The notes under the pieces are model-generated. The model saw nothing but the letters and a program-made list of their open reading frames with translations. It searched no databases and was not told where the DNA came from. This document shows, piece by piece, positions 54,101 to 64,000 of a stretch of DNA of 64,000 nucleotides (position 1 is the stretch's first letter; each line of letters begins with the position of its first letter). Both the position numbers and the translations under genes were made by a program. The stretch covers positions 682,001 through 746,000 of the forward strand of contig NC_068974.1 in assembly GCF_016808095.1 (NCBI RefSeq), in the 5' to 3' direction. This DNA comes from Vigna angularis (taxonomy: Eukaryota; Streptophyta; Magnoliopsida; Fabales; Fabaceae).

Positions 54101-57100
54101 AAGAGATAAAACTTATGAAGCACTATGAAATAAAGGGAAAACAGTGTTTGAACATAGATTAAAAGAAGAGACTTGGATTGCGGAGAATCAATTTGCATTC
54201 TTGTTAAGAAGATCTACAACCAAAGATATTTATCTTCTGAGGAGGTTGATGGAAAGGTATCAAAGTAAAGAAAGAGAATTACAAGTATTTTTACTTGGAA
54301 AAAGTCTATGATAAAGTGTCATGAGATGCATTGTGGAAGATTTTGGAAAAGAAAGGTGTCCATGTTCCTTATATCTGATCTAGGCTATACAAGACTCTAT
54401 AATGGGGTAATTACTAGTGCAAGAGTTTGTGGAGGTGAGACTAATGACTTTCCTATAAGGAGAGGTCTACATCAATTTACATATTGACCTGTCACAGGAT
54501 AATGAGGCTATTGTTGTTATTTTGTTTTATATGTTTTTAAAATCTGAATATGCAATTTTATATTGTGCTTCGTAATTGTGAAAATACTTCAGTTCATCCT
54601 TACTTTTTTCTCATCTTTGTACTTTGACATGAAGTCATCAAACAGGATTAGCCAGCTTAGCAATTACCTTTCTAAAATGATAGTAATATATATTCTTATT
54701 TTCTATTAAATTCTATTCATGCTCCGCAGCTTGCAAAAAGGCTCCATCCAGATACAAACAAAGATGATCCCGAAGCTGAAAAGAAGTTTCAAGAAGTCTC
54801 GATAGCATATGAGGTGGACCCTTGGTGCTTTTGTTTTCATTTCGTATGTACTGCCAGAGGTCTATTTGAAATTTTCATATACTAAATTGGCTCACTGCTT
54901 ATTTGTTGTCTTTTTTCTTGTGTGGTAGGTTTTGAAGGATGAGGAAAGGCGACAACAGTATGATCAGGTTTAGTATTTTCCCCACTACTTTTTTAGTTCT
55001 GCTGCTCTCAATTTTTCTGTTACCCATTTTTCTGAGTTGGGATGCACTGTAAGATGAATGAGTTTACATGAACTTTAGTGCAATAAGAAAAAGAGGGAAT
55101 AGGAATATTTAGAAAGTGGAATTCTGCGTCATGGAGAATTAGAATTTTGCATAAGGATACTTGCGAAGAAAAAAATTGAGGAAAGAAGTGGGTAACATTC
55201 ACATTTGTATTTTGTGTTGGAATATAATGAATATTCTTATCCTTGGTATTTTTCCTTCGTGTACAGTGATGATATTTCTAAAAGAGCTGAGAATGTGGTC
55301 ATTTCCTGAGTTAATATCTTGTAAAAATCTAAATGGAGACAACATTCATTTTGTAGTGTCTGTACTCACTAGGAAATTTTTGCTTACATTTCCAACAGTG
55401 TTTCTGGCTTTGTCGTTATTACAATTTCTATGCTCTTCATTTCATATTAGGTTTATTTCATGATTTATTACAACTCATACTTCGTGTGCATGTTTGTTGC
55501 TTAAATGAGTATTTTCAAATTGTTGAATGGATTATTCATTTGATTCACTTTTAATATAAATATCTAGCTTGGTCATGATGCTTATGTAAACCAACAAAGC
55601 ACTGGTTTCGGTGGTGAGGGTGGCTTCAATCCCTTCGAGCAGATATTCCGTGATCATGTAAGGACTTGGTAGTTTCTTCCCTTTTTATTTTATTAATGGT
55701 GTCTACTAGGGATACTTCTTTCATTATTTGTTGCCCTGCATTGTTTTTGAACTATGGGATTACATTCGCACTTCATACTAATAAGAAAATGTCATTATTA
55801 TCTCATTTCAATTGTAAAATTTACGATGTAGAAATGGAGCTTCGATTACTTATTCAATCTAAAGATAAAATGATTAATTAAGCATTCAGACAAAAACGTA
55901 TGTTATAAAACTTACTCAAAATTTTCCTTTTAATTGATGGTTGATTATGCATCAGTTTTTTTTCACCTGAAATTTCTATTTTTGTAATTATGTAGTGTTT
56001 AATTAAATATAAAAGCCTATAGACTTTCATGTGGCATTCATTCCACATTTGAAATCTAATTGTTTTTTTTTTTTCAATTCTCAATGGTCAACAGGATTTT
56101 GTCAAGAGCTTCTTCCATCAGAATATTGGTGGAGAGGATGTGAAGGTTTATTCTTTCTTCATATGTGGACTCTTCTAAGTATGCTTAGGAGTTGTTTGAC
56201 CAAAGCCATCTAAATAATTCTTTTTTCAGACTTTTATTGAGCTATCTTTTATGGAAGCTGTACAAGGGTGCACCAAAACTGTAACATTTGAAACAGATAT
56301 GCTTTGTAATGCTTGTGGTATGTTTATTAACAAGCCCCGAACTGTTATCTGTCACTACTATATTGTTTTCAGATTGATTTGTATTTTTTCAAGTCAGTGC
56401 ACCTCGAATGAATTTCTCAGCCACAAACCTTTTGCATAATTAACTATTGCAGGTGGGAGTGGTGTTCCTCCTGGTACAAGACCTGAAACTTGTAAGCGAT
56501 GTAAAGGGTCAGGAGTGGTAAGTATTGTCTCGAAAATAACTTCCCTTTTATAAAGTTTAAGTCAGCAAAGTGTTATTAAATTGATAATTTGGAAACAATC
56601 AGTTATTTGTACAAGCTGGCATATTCAGAATGGAGAGTACCTGTGGTACCTGCAAGGGAACTGGAAAAATTGTATCGGTATGGTGTAAATAACCCCTCCT
56701 TTTCTTTTGTAATATTAAGTCTTTTTTTGTTTCATATTTTTGCGCTACGACAATATGATGGATGGAGTTTCAATGATAGTGTGATTCACATAACTTTTTT
56801 ATTCATGTTAATTTTACTGTTGCTGATTGGGAGAATTCTACATCTAAAGTTATTCTTCTACTAGCCCTCTCCCCTCTTTTGTAAAGTACACATTAACACT
56901 GTTGATTAAATGCCGCATATGGCTGATATGATGGTTTTTCATACTAATTACAAAATTGTGATAATATATTTGTAAATATTAACTTTTTTTCTTTTGTTGT
57001 CTGTATCAGAATTTCTGCAAGTCTTGCAGGGGTGAGAAGGTTGTCAAAGGATCAAAGTCGGTCAAGTTGGATATTATGCCTGGTAATTAATATTTAAATT

Positions 57101-59632
57101 CTTTTGAGATGTGTTGTTACTGCTAGATACGTAGTTCATGCGCATATGACATCTAAAGACTTAGGCTAGCCTACTCCTCTACCTACCCACTAAACATAGT
57201 AATCATAATAATAACATGCAGGAAAGAAGATACTTAATGTCTGATTAAAGCTGGGAAGCCCTAAATTTTAAATAATTTTATTAAGATACTAAAGTTGAAG
57301 AATTTTACTAATGTTGGCTCTATCTCTGCTAGGACTGGCAAAATAATTCGTTTTATCTATCATTCATCTATAGGTAAATCTATGGTATCCATTGCTAACA
57401 AAACGGATTCTATACTTCCATTTAATTTTATATGGATGGGTAATAGTTAATTCGCAATTTTTCAATATCCACAAATTTTATTCAATAATAAAAAAGTAAA
57501 ATCCATTGGATAAAAAAATGCTAGCCTCTCTTTCACACTGCCCCTCATCTCTATCTCTCTATTTTGTATACTATTTTTACAAATTGATACACTTCTAAAC
57601 GTGATGATATTCATCTGTCATGATATATTAATGGAGTATGGATACAACATTTGATCAAGGAAATTGATCACAAAAGTCCACTTAAATTATTAAACTCAAT
57701 CAACTTCAGTATTATACATATCTACGGTCTTCTCTGCACCCATAATACTATAAACTTTGGTACTTGTTAATATTGAAAACATTATACAAACTTGCAGCCT
57801 AAATCTCCCTAATGAAAGATTAAATTAGCCGGAATTGGCAATGATATTGTAAACCACCTCATATTGGAGAGGTTCTCCCTGGACCTTGCCATATGATTGA
57901 TCATTCAAATATGCATCTAGTTCAGCAATGGATTTCCCTTAATATTTTTTTTTTCTTTCATAACACAACACAACCACACAGCGAATCCACTGGTCATGAA
58001 ACCAACCTAGCATTGGGAAAACATACAAATTATGTAGAAGAGAGAAAGGAAGAATATTTTAAGATACAATATATAAGTAGAGTCATTCTTTACATTACAA
58101 GCTAATTTTGTAAGATTAAGTTAAGTTTAAACCACTTAGTAATAATTTTAAAAAGTATCATTTTTGTGGAGGGATTGCATAACCTCAATAAAAAATTGTT
58201 AATGGATGGATTGAATGGACTTTTAGTATTAAATTAATTGAATTTTTAATGCATTAGTGGACCATATTCATCCAATGTGTTATAATGCGTCTATGTGCCA
58301 ACTCTAATCTATGCCTTGCTATATGTATGCATCCCTTCTCTTATTTCTTAGGTCGAGCTGTGATAAGTTGGCTAATTTTGTTTTTAACATTTCAGGGATA
58401 GACACCAATGAGACCATAAAGGTTTTCGGAGGTGGTGGAGCAGATCCTGATAGAGATCATCATGGTGATCTCTATGTTACTATCAAGGTACTTAATTCAA
58501 TAGCTTGGAAGTTGGAAGTCGCTTTTTAAATTGTTAATACTTCTAAACTCCGCATTTTCATTTCTGTTTTTTTTTCAGGTTAGAGAAGACCCTGTTTTTC
58601 GCAGAGAAGGATCTGATATTCACGTAGATGCTGTGTTAAGTATCACTCAGGTAATGATCAGTCACGAAGATAATCTTTCAGCAATATTTTGTGCAGTTAT
58701 CTGGTTAAGTTTTCTCACGATCCACTTGTGTTTGTGTTTAACTGGATGATTTATAATTGTCTGGGAGCAACATATTTGTTTATACTGCATCCATTGAGTT
58801 CCCAAGAGAGTGTGGATTGACATGTGTTTGGTTTATGAAAGATAGCAGTGGTAGTGGTGGTGGTGGTAGTGTGGATATGGTTGGTGATGGAAGTTTATTG
58901 TCAATATTGGGATTTACAAGATCTTGTTACATGTTTATGTTGCTTTTAGAGATTTTATTGTAATTAAACTAAATACTTGAAATTTGGTATGCACGGGTTT
59001 CAGGCGATTTTGGGGGGAACTATTCAAGTCCCGACTCTTACTGGAGAAGTTGTACTTAAGGTTAGCATTATATCGCAGTACATAATATTATTTCTTATGG
59101 CACTTTCAGTAACTGGGGAAGTTTGATTCATGGGTCTTGTTTGGCAGGTTCGTCCAGGCACCCAACCTGGTCAGAAAGTGGTTTTGAAAAAGAAAGGTAA
59201 GCAATTTAATACCCTTTTCCAAAATCGTTGAATTTTTCTTAATTTTGAGACAATTTGTCAATTTATTTAGTATGTATGGACATCATGCTGCATGAATTCT
59301 TAAAGGCTTCTCTAGTGTAAGCCCTTAAGCACATTTCTTTCATCATTCTAATCTTTGTTTATTCTTTTAACAGGGATCAAGACAAAAAATTCTTACACAT
59401 TTGGGGATCAATATGTTCATTTTAATGTCAACATCCCAACGTGAGTCTGTTTGCTCCTCCTTGTACTCCGTGTTTAGGTTCTATGATGGATGATGCTTAG
59501 CATATAAAACGTCTGTATTTGAAATGTTATTACAGAAACCTGACACAGAGACAACGAGAGTTGATTGAAGAGTTTGCCAAGGAAGAGCAAGAGGAATTTG
59601 ATAAACGGAGAAGTGCTTCAGCTTCTGGTTGA
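48187..59632 (+). CDS. GFA2: Mitochondrial type I DnaJ (Hsp40) co-chaperone, GFA2-like, 18 exons, 443 aa
   Basis: Co-chaperone for mitochondrial Hsp70. Exons: 48187-48258, 48340-48430, 48709-48795, 53520-53602, 54730-54813, 54929-54967, 55568-55657, 56095-56145, 56230-56317, 56453-56517, 56603-56677, 57010-57082, 58396-58487, 58579-58650, 59004-59060, 59148-59196, 59374-59440, 59536-59632 (1,332 nt, no stop). A basic mitochondrial presequence ([19 protein letters not shown]) is followed by a J domain ([40 protein letters not shown]), where the HPD motif is intact. Four zinc-binding CxxC repeats ([32 protein letters not shown]) and the C-terminal substrate domain follow. Intron 3 is 4,724 bp because it holds an inserted PPR gene. 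Orthology to Arabidopsis GFA2 is by resemblance, not a tree. Confidence 0.9.
48831..49061 (+). pseudogene. Duplicate, unusable copy of DnaJ exon 4 with part of intron 3
   Basis: The sequence is nearly the same as 53368-53602: the end of intron 3, then exon 4 ([13 protein letters not shown]...KKAYYG). In this left copy the match stops at TATGG (49061) and the splice donor is gone (CTATTA instead of GTAAG). It would therefore be skipped in favour of the right copy. The two copies flank the 4.3-kb insertion carrying the PPR gene. Scattered base differences show the duplication is not new. Confidence 0.9.
49062..50252. other. Left part of the insertion in DnaJ intron 3, upstream of the PPR gene
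   Basis: About 1.2 kb with no supported gene. It probably carries the promoter of the PPR gene, which points the same way as the host gene. No transposon ends were recognised at 49062. Confidence 0.4.
50253..51914 (+). CDS. Pentatricopeptide repeat (PPR) protein, PLS class, E subgroup, intronless, 553 aa
   Basis: A sequence-specific RNA-binding protein, expected in mitochondria or plastids, where E-class members mostly act in C-to-U editing. The N-terminal part contains [19 protein letters not shown], a classic start of PLS-class proteins. Some 11-12 repeats follow (for example [101 protein letters not shown]). An E domain comes next ([60 protein letters not shown]). It stops right after the E motif, without E+ or DYW, so any editing role would need a partner deaminase. 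The frame is fully open with no stops. The gene lies inside DnaJ intron 3, same strand. Confidence 0.92.
   Translation: MHSISHNWSCSSLGLGSGASIITFLKACKSSEQLKQVHASIIYRGLEQDHFLISLFIPLSHTLSTLSYTSSVFLRVLTPSTFLWNTLMKSHCHNSCFSQTLTAFTRMKAHGVLPDTFTYPSVIKACCATCMPWEGKSLHGSAIRCGVDRDLYVATSLVDMYGKFGQIDDARRVFDGISKRSVVSWTAMLVGYVAVGDVVEAEKLFNEMPQRNVASWNAMLQGFIKLGNLSGARDMFEAMLEKNVVSFTTMIDGYAKVGDMVAARFLFDRAPGKDVVAWSALISGYVQNGQPNQALKVFFEMESMNVKPDEFILVSLMSASTQLGNLELAQWVDSYVSKSCIDFQQDHVIAALLDMNAKCGNMDRASKLFEERPKRDLVLYCSMIQGLSIHGRGEQAVNLFNRMLMEGLYPDEVAFTVILTACSHAGLVDEGWNYFQSMKQKYYISPSSDHYACMVDLLSRSGHVRDAYELLKLMPEPHAGAWGALLGACKLYGDSELGEIVANRLLQFDHLNAANYVLLSDIYAAAERWIDVSLVRSKMRERRVRKIPGCSKI
51945..53315 (+). mobile_element. 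5'-truncated Ty1/copia retrotransposon with 3' LTR
   Basis: It starts 30 bp after the PPR stop with EEVFMEIP, then after a frameshift [21 protein letters not shown] and the reverse transcriptase core [10 protein letters not shown] (near 52165-52195). RNase H-like pieces follow ([48 protein letters not shown]) across several stops. A polypurine tract GAGGGGGAG precedes an LTR beginning TGTTGTAATTAG at 53131 and ending about 53315. Gag, protease, integrase and the 5' LTR are absent. It is dead as an element. It lies inside the insertion in DnaJ intron 3. Confidence 0.87.
53368..53602 (+). repeat. Right copy of the DnaJ exon 4 duplication (functional exon)
   Basis: The direct-repeat partner of 48831-49061. 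This copy retains acceptor (CTATTACAG) and donor (GTAAG at 53603) and supplies the J-domain exon in the gene model. Confidence 0.9.
54090..54490 (+). pseudogene. LINE (non-LTR) reverse transcriptase remnant in DnaJ intron 4
   Basis: Translated pieces follow a plant LINE reverse transcriptase: [39 protein letters not shown], then after a frame change EKVYDK (family: DLEKAYDKV), [16 protein letters not shown], and a degenerate FP.RRGLHQ. Stops and frameshifts are frequent and the element is truncated at both ends. It is older than and separate from the copia fragment. Confidence 0.8.
57083..58395. other. DnaJ intron 12 (1.3 kb), nothing recognised
   Basis: The longest normal intron of the DnaJ gene. 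It is AT-rich, without a supported inserted gene or clear transposon ends. Confidence 0.4.
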
Positions 59633-60056
59633 AAATATCTGCAGAATCTCCACTATTTGTTTATGGGAAAGTCATGCTCAACTGGGTGGGAACCCACCTG
59701 CTATTAGAAATTTTGTAGGAGCATTAAAGTTTTTTTTTTGCTTTCGCATCCACATAGTGTATGTAATATTTTTGTCATACTGTCAATCCAAATTTGAAAG
59801 GTTAGTATTTAGAAGATAATTTCCCTTGATCCTATACATCAATGGAATTGTAGTCAATTTTGTATATATTTTTCTTTTAACAGGTGTGCAATTCACATAC
59901 TGTCATTCTTTTTGTACCATAATGGTTAAACTAACCTTTACTGGGTCTGGGATTGATATGCTACCTAATCTAAAAGTAGCCTCCTTTTCAAGAATTAGTT
60001 TCGCCTATTTGAGCTGAACATTACTTATAACTTGTCTCTGTTTGTTTTTACATTAG
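59633..60056 (+). other. 3' flank of the DnaJ gene
   Basis: The 3' UTR and downstream DNA of the DnaJ gene; no further gene is visible before the hAT-like element. Confidence 0.45.
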
Positions 60057-60064
60057 GTGGGATT

Positions 60065-61232
60065 AGGGATGGCAACGGGTCAAATCGGACACGGATAATG
60101 TCTATCTGCAATTCGATCTGTATGCAGAAAATCGTATTCGTAACTCGACTTGCTATCCGTTGGATATTTGCATAAAAAAATTCGCAGATTTTTTTCAACT
60201 CGCGGATACTCATTGGATACTCGTTTTCAATCCATAAATATTTAAAAAATATATTTAGTGAATTTTTAAATAAGGTTTAAATTAAATTAAAAGTTAAAGA
60301 GAACAATTTAATATATTTGTTACATATTAAAAAAACATAATGTAATTTTTAAACAAGTAATAAATACTGAATTTTGAAAAAAAATTATGAGGAAGAAACA
60401 TTACGTGAAGTCTCAATTTAGTCACAAGATTAATCCACAAATACCTATCAATGTATGAAACAGAGAGATAAAGAATTTTCAAGAGAACGCAAACATGAAT
60501 CCTAAACCCAAATTCTGAGAACGAATGTAATCATAGAAATCTCCAAACTGCGATAACCACCAAGGTCTTAAAAAATCCAATCTGCATCAATAAACTAAAA
60601 TCCAAAAAACTCAAAACACTCATTCGAATCATAACCCCAAAAACGCGTCACCAATCAACAGGGAAGAAATCAAGAAACGAACTTTCAAAACGCAAATCAA
60701 AACTTACAAAAAAAACCCCAAAATCAGATAACAAATAAAACCCTAATTTCAAATCCCAAATCAGAACAAAACCCCAATTAGAACTAAGAGAGAGAAGAAT
60801 AGGGAATGGAGCCTACTCCCTGCGCGAGCTAAATCAGAAGGAAGAAGAAAAGAGTCCTCTGTTAAGAGAAAATTTTCTAATGGGATTCTATGTATATGTC
60901 TGATATCTCTATTAGGGTTTTAGGTCAAAAGTAATGTGACCTATTTTTTCTTTTTTTCTTTAAAAATTAAAAGAAATCCTAAGTCATTGTTATTAAAATT
61001 TTCCTTTTTTAAGAGTAATAAAAAAATTAATTTTAAAAAATATTAATTAAATTTTTAATTTTACTTTTTTGGGTAACGGATATCTACGGGTTGGATAATA
61101 TAATACCCGCATCCGATTCGTTTAGAAGTGGGTATTAAAATACCCGCTACCCATTATTCGCAAATAATAAATATCCGCGGATAGTAACTATCCGTCGCCG
61201 CAGCTATCCACGGGCGTAGATTATTTTGCCAC
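60065..61232. mobile_element. hAT-like non-autonomous element, about 1.17 kb
   Basis: The left end (AGGGATGGCAACGGGTC) and right end (inverse GTGGCAAAATAATC) share a GGCAA core. Both subterminal regions are rich in GGATA/CCGC-type motifs (GGATACTCG, ATCCGCGGATAG). The 8-bp flanks GTGGGATT (60057-60064) and GTGGGATA (61233-61240) match at 7 of 8 positions, fitting an old hAT duplication. No transposase is present. The interior around 60600-60900 resembles an AAACCCTAA-rich leader, possibly captured. Confidence 0.6.
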
Positions 61233-61240
61233 GTGGGATA

Positions 61241-61366
61241 CATGTCACATGCACATTTTTGTTAGAAGCAAAAATCGGAAGTTTTTGCTTAAATGTTTAT
61301 CTGGGCAGAAAAACCAAAATACTCCTTTAAAATGTTCAAGATTAGTGTGTTAAGTTGAAATAATTA

Positions 61367-61425
<59 letters not shown>

Positions 61426-62203
61426 TACATTAATGAAAGTTAGTAGAGAGAGTATAAAGAGTTGGAAATAATTAAAAACCTGAAAATAAAATGGTTAAAT
61501 AGGAAGAAAAGTAGTTAGTGATAGAGATGGAAAGGTTTATGGAATAAGAAAAATAATTAAAGACGGGAATATAAATAGTAGTTTAAAGTATCAAAAATAG
61601 AAATAATTAGTAGTGTATAAATAATTAATATGATTTTATGGTAGAAATGCACAGTTAGTTACAAAAATGAAAATTAATAGCATAAATGTATATAAGTAAT
61701 GACAAATATCTTGATACTAGAAGTGTGTAAAAACAAGGATAAATTGTTAACTGAATAACATATAAAAATTCAATCCATTTTCTTCAAACTAATCATTTAT
61801 AAAAAGGTAACAAGTCTCACAATAAAGGGTTACTTTTCTACGAGGGTAGGAAGATTCCGAGTCCAATATAATATGAAAATTCAAGCTCACAAGTGAATAA
61901 ACAATCACCATCCGAAGTTTAATTTGCAAAATAGTAATTTAAAACTCATTTCCTATTGTCTCCATGTAATTTCGTTTTAAATTTTTGTGGGAGTAAATTC
62001 GAAATGTACTGCACAAGTAAGCCTCAGTTGGTTTTATTCACATGACCAAATTGATTTTATGTAAAAATCCTTTTGAATTTGACACACATGAGAGAACACA
62101 TTATCATCATCCATAGGATGAAGAAAATTTACACAAATGAAATCAATTTAATAGAACACTCTAAGAATATGAATCCAATTATAGATTTTCATGTATGGTA
62201 AGG
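61241..62203. other. Intergenic with a (TC)n(TA)n microsatellite at about 61366-61420
   Basis: AT-rich DNA. A TC run changes directly into a TA run. No gene is supported. Confidence 0.5.
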
Positions 62204-62269
62204 TTATTTACTTTCATCATAATTATTTTGAAAATCATATTTTGGATAATTTTTAATTAATCTAAAAAT

Positions 62270-62800
62270 CTTTAAACGAAAGTTTAACTCAGATGAAATT
62301 CCATGACAGCTACCAAGATGAAAGGTCTCACCATTATCAACTGAGTAATTGGATAAAAATCCTGCAGGGAAACTCTTTTGCTTAAAGAGATTGGAGCAAT
62401 TGGTGGAAGCAACCATTTTTTTCGTGGAATTCTGTGAAGCCATGGAATTCACTGCACTGAATGATCCATCAAAATCATTGCGTGCTGCCCTTAGAGAACC
62501 TTTTGGCATAGGAAGGCGTTGAACTTGCTATCTGAGGTGAATGTGATGGTTGTGAAACAGAGTCCCAGGCTTCTTCTTCAATGGCTTCCCTCCAAACTCT
62601 TGCAAAGGCTCAGAATCATTGGAAGAAATAAACTTGTCTCCATTTCAGAACTTGTGGTGGAAGGATAATCCTGGTGCTGCTGATGATTATGGTTACTTCT
62701 GAAAGTCTAACCATTGACACAAACGATGTTTGATGTTGCTGTTATTGTTCGCAAGGCTTGTGAACAATGAGCTTGGGGAAGAACAGTACCTCACTATTAG
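62270..62800 (-). pseudogene. Broken bHLH (FBH/bHLH122-130-like) gene, N-terminal part only
   Basis: From 62800 leftward the translation reads VRYCSSPSSLFTSLA, then FISSNDSEPLQEFGGKPLKKKPGTL and NLFKQKSFPAGFLSNYSVDNGE, in different frames. These resemble the conserved N-terminal RYRSAPSS and QSSSPAGFF..DNG motifs of the FBH-type bHLH family. Several frameshifts and stops separate them, and no bHLH domain follows. It is a dead fragment. The assignment rests on short motifs, so confidence is moderate. Confidence 0.5.
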
Positions 62801-62868
62801 TCCAAAATTTTGTTGGTAACAATGTTGACCAATATTTGAATCCATCTCTGGATTCATCCCTAGTCAAC

Positions 62869-64000
62869 TGTAACATCCCAAAATACAGTAATCACTATAA
62901 TTCAGAATTAATTACAATTAACAGTAACCTAAACAGTCTTTGCATTAACCCAGAATTAAAAAGAAGCCGAACGGCTTAGTACAGAAGAACGTACGCTCAA
63001 AATAAAATTCCGATATAAACAGGACGAACGGTTTTACAAAAACACTTAACCGAACGTCCAACTACTCTACCATTTACATCACTAATCTAACGAGCGTTCT
63101 AAGGCTCGGCCTTGACTTCTACCTCGACCAGATTTGCATCTTCCAAATTTTCTTCTTCCAGCATTTCTCCAAGAGATGCACCAACATCTGCTCACACCCA
63201 CAACGGATGATCATTGCATTTTGACAAGACGGGAGATACATGGACAGTATACAACACAAAGGAAAATGCAAGGGTAAGCTTATGATATTTAATTCATACG
63301 TTCAACATACACAATCAACATTTAGATGCACACGCACAACATACAATTTAACGTAATGTAACATAGTAATTTATATGACTAATAGACGACCGTTCGGACT
63401 GTATGAACCATGTAGTTACAAGCGTCCTTGCACCCGAGTGATGTAGTAACTGGGATACCCTCAACAGCTGCCACTCGAGGTTAATCCTTCGCCCATATCT
63501 AAGCGATGGACGAAGAACCTCCTGCCATTCCCACGCATGACTACCCCCTTCTACGTGAAGATGAGTATCACGGAACATCAGGATGGACCAAGCCTGGACT
63601 AACTTATCCATGTTCATACTTTATCAAATTTAATATTTAATATAACTGAGACGTTCCTCCTTGGAACGCTCGTTCAAATTCCAAAATCATAAAATCACCT
63701 GATATAACGTTCGCACTGTAATTTATCATAATTCAAAACCAATCTCATGTTTAACTTTAAGAGCACAAAAGAACGAACGTTCAGTCCTTTGAAGAAATAG
63801 GACGAGCGTTCAAGCATAGTACTGGATGATCATACGTGACTCTCTGTTTGACCAGTCAATTGCACTGACTCAATTTGAAGTGTATTGGTACTTAGAAGAT
63901 TTCAAAATAAATACCTTGGACCAGATTCAATATAAGAAGAATGCTAAATAAGAAATTGAGAATAAGGACGAACGTTCATCAAAGAGGCCGAACGCTATCA
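62869..64000. mobile_element. Probable LTR of a retrotransposon continuing past the right edge
   Basis: It begins TGTAACATCCC, a common start of legume Ty3/gypsy-type LTRs, right beside the bHLH remnant. The base composition shifts to a less AT-rich stretch dotted with GAACGTTCGTCC-like motifs. No coding region was recognised and the other end lies outside the window, so the element type cannot be confirmed. Confidence 0.5.

Overview
This is plant nuclear DNA, most likely from a legume of the Phaseoleae type (Vigna/Phaseolus-like). The evidence is AT-rich intergenic DNA, GT-AG spliced genes with many introns, cyanogenic/isoflavone-clade GH1 beta-glucosidases, an organellar PPR gene, and CACTA, Mutator, Harbinger, hAT, copia and LINE remnants. 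The genus is an inference from style; no species marker was tested.

Layout. 1-1824 (minus): 5' part of a G-type lectin receptor kinase that runs off the left edge. 2552-5173: a deleted CACTA transposon with palindromic subterminal repeats and an AAT target duplication. 6332-9987 (plus): an intact 13-exon beta-glucosidase. 10176-10755: a mosaic of pieces matching DNA 36-49 kb further right in this window. 11175-14973 (minus): a 7-exon 2-oxoglutarate/Fe(II) dioxygenase. 15458-17601: a Tourist-like MITE, a decayed copia gag/protease and a partial beta-glucosidase pseudogene. 18062-24561: a 6,500-bp Mutator-like element (MULE) with 629-bp, nearly identical inverted repeats and a perfect 10-bp target duplication. 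It carries a mudrA-type transposase interrupted by one in-frame stop, a GC-rich minisatellite, and a convergent GRF-zinc-finger/membrane-protein gene. 25602-29930 (plus): a second complete beta-glucosidase with the same 13-exon layout. 29931-37523: gene-free AT-rich DNA. 37524-40125 (plus): an O-fucosyltransferase-family protein. 42947-46435 (minus): a single-exon MCTP (multiple C2 and transmembrane) protein. 48187-59632 (plus): a mitochondrial DnaJ gene resembling GFA2, whose third intron hosts a complete intronless PPR gene and a truncated copia element between two copies of DnaJ exon 4. 60065-61232: a hAT-like non-autonomous element. 62270-62800: a broken bHLH (FBH-like) gene. 62869-64000: probably the LTR of a retrotransposon continuing past the right edge.

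The host genes look like independent housekeeping or specialised-metabolism genes. The two beta-glucosidases and their pseudogene form a local tandem family that was spread apart by insertions. The most unusual items are the two-gene MULE, the PPR gene nested inside the DnaJ gene between duplicated exons, and the four-part chimeric fragment at 10.2-10.8 kb. Exon boundaries were assigned by hand from GT/AG signals, reading frame and family resemblance; no alignment program was run.
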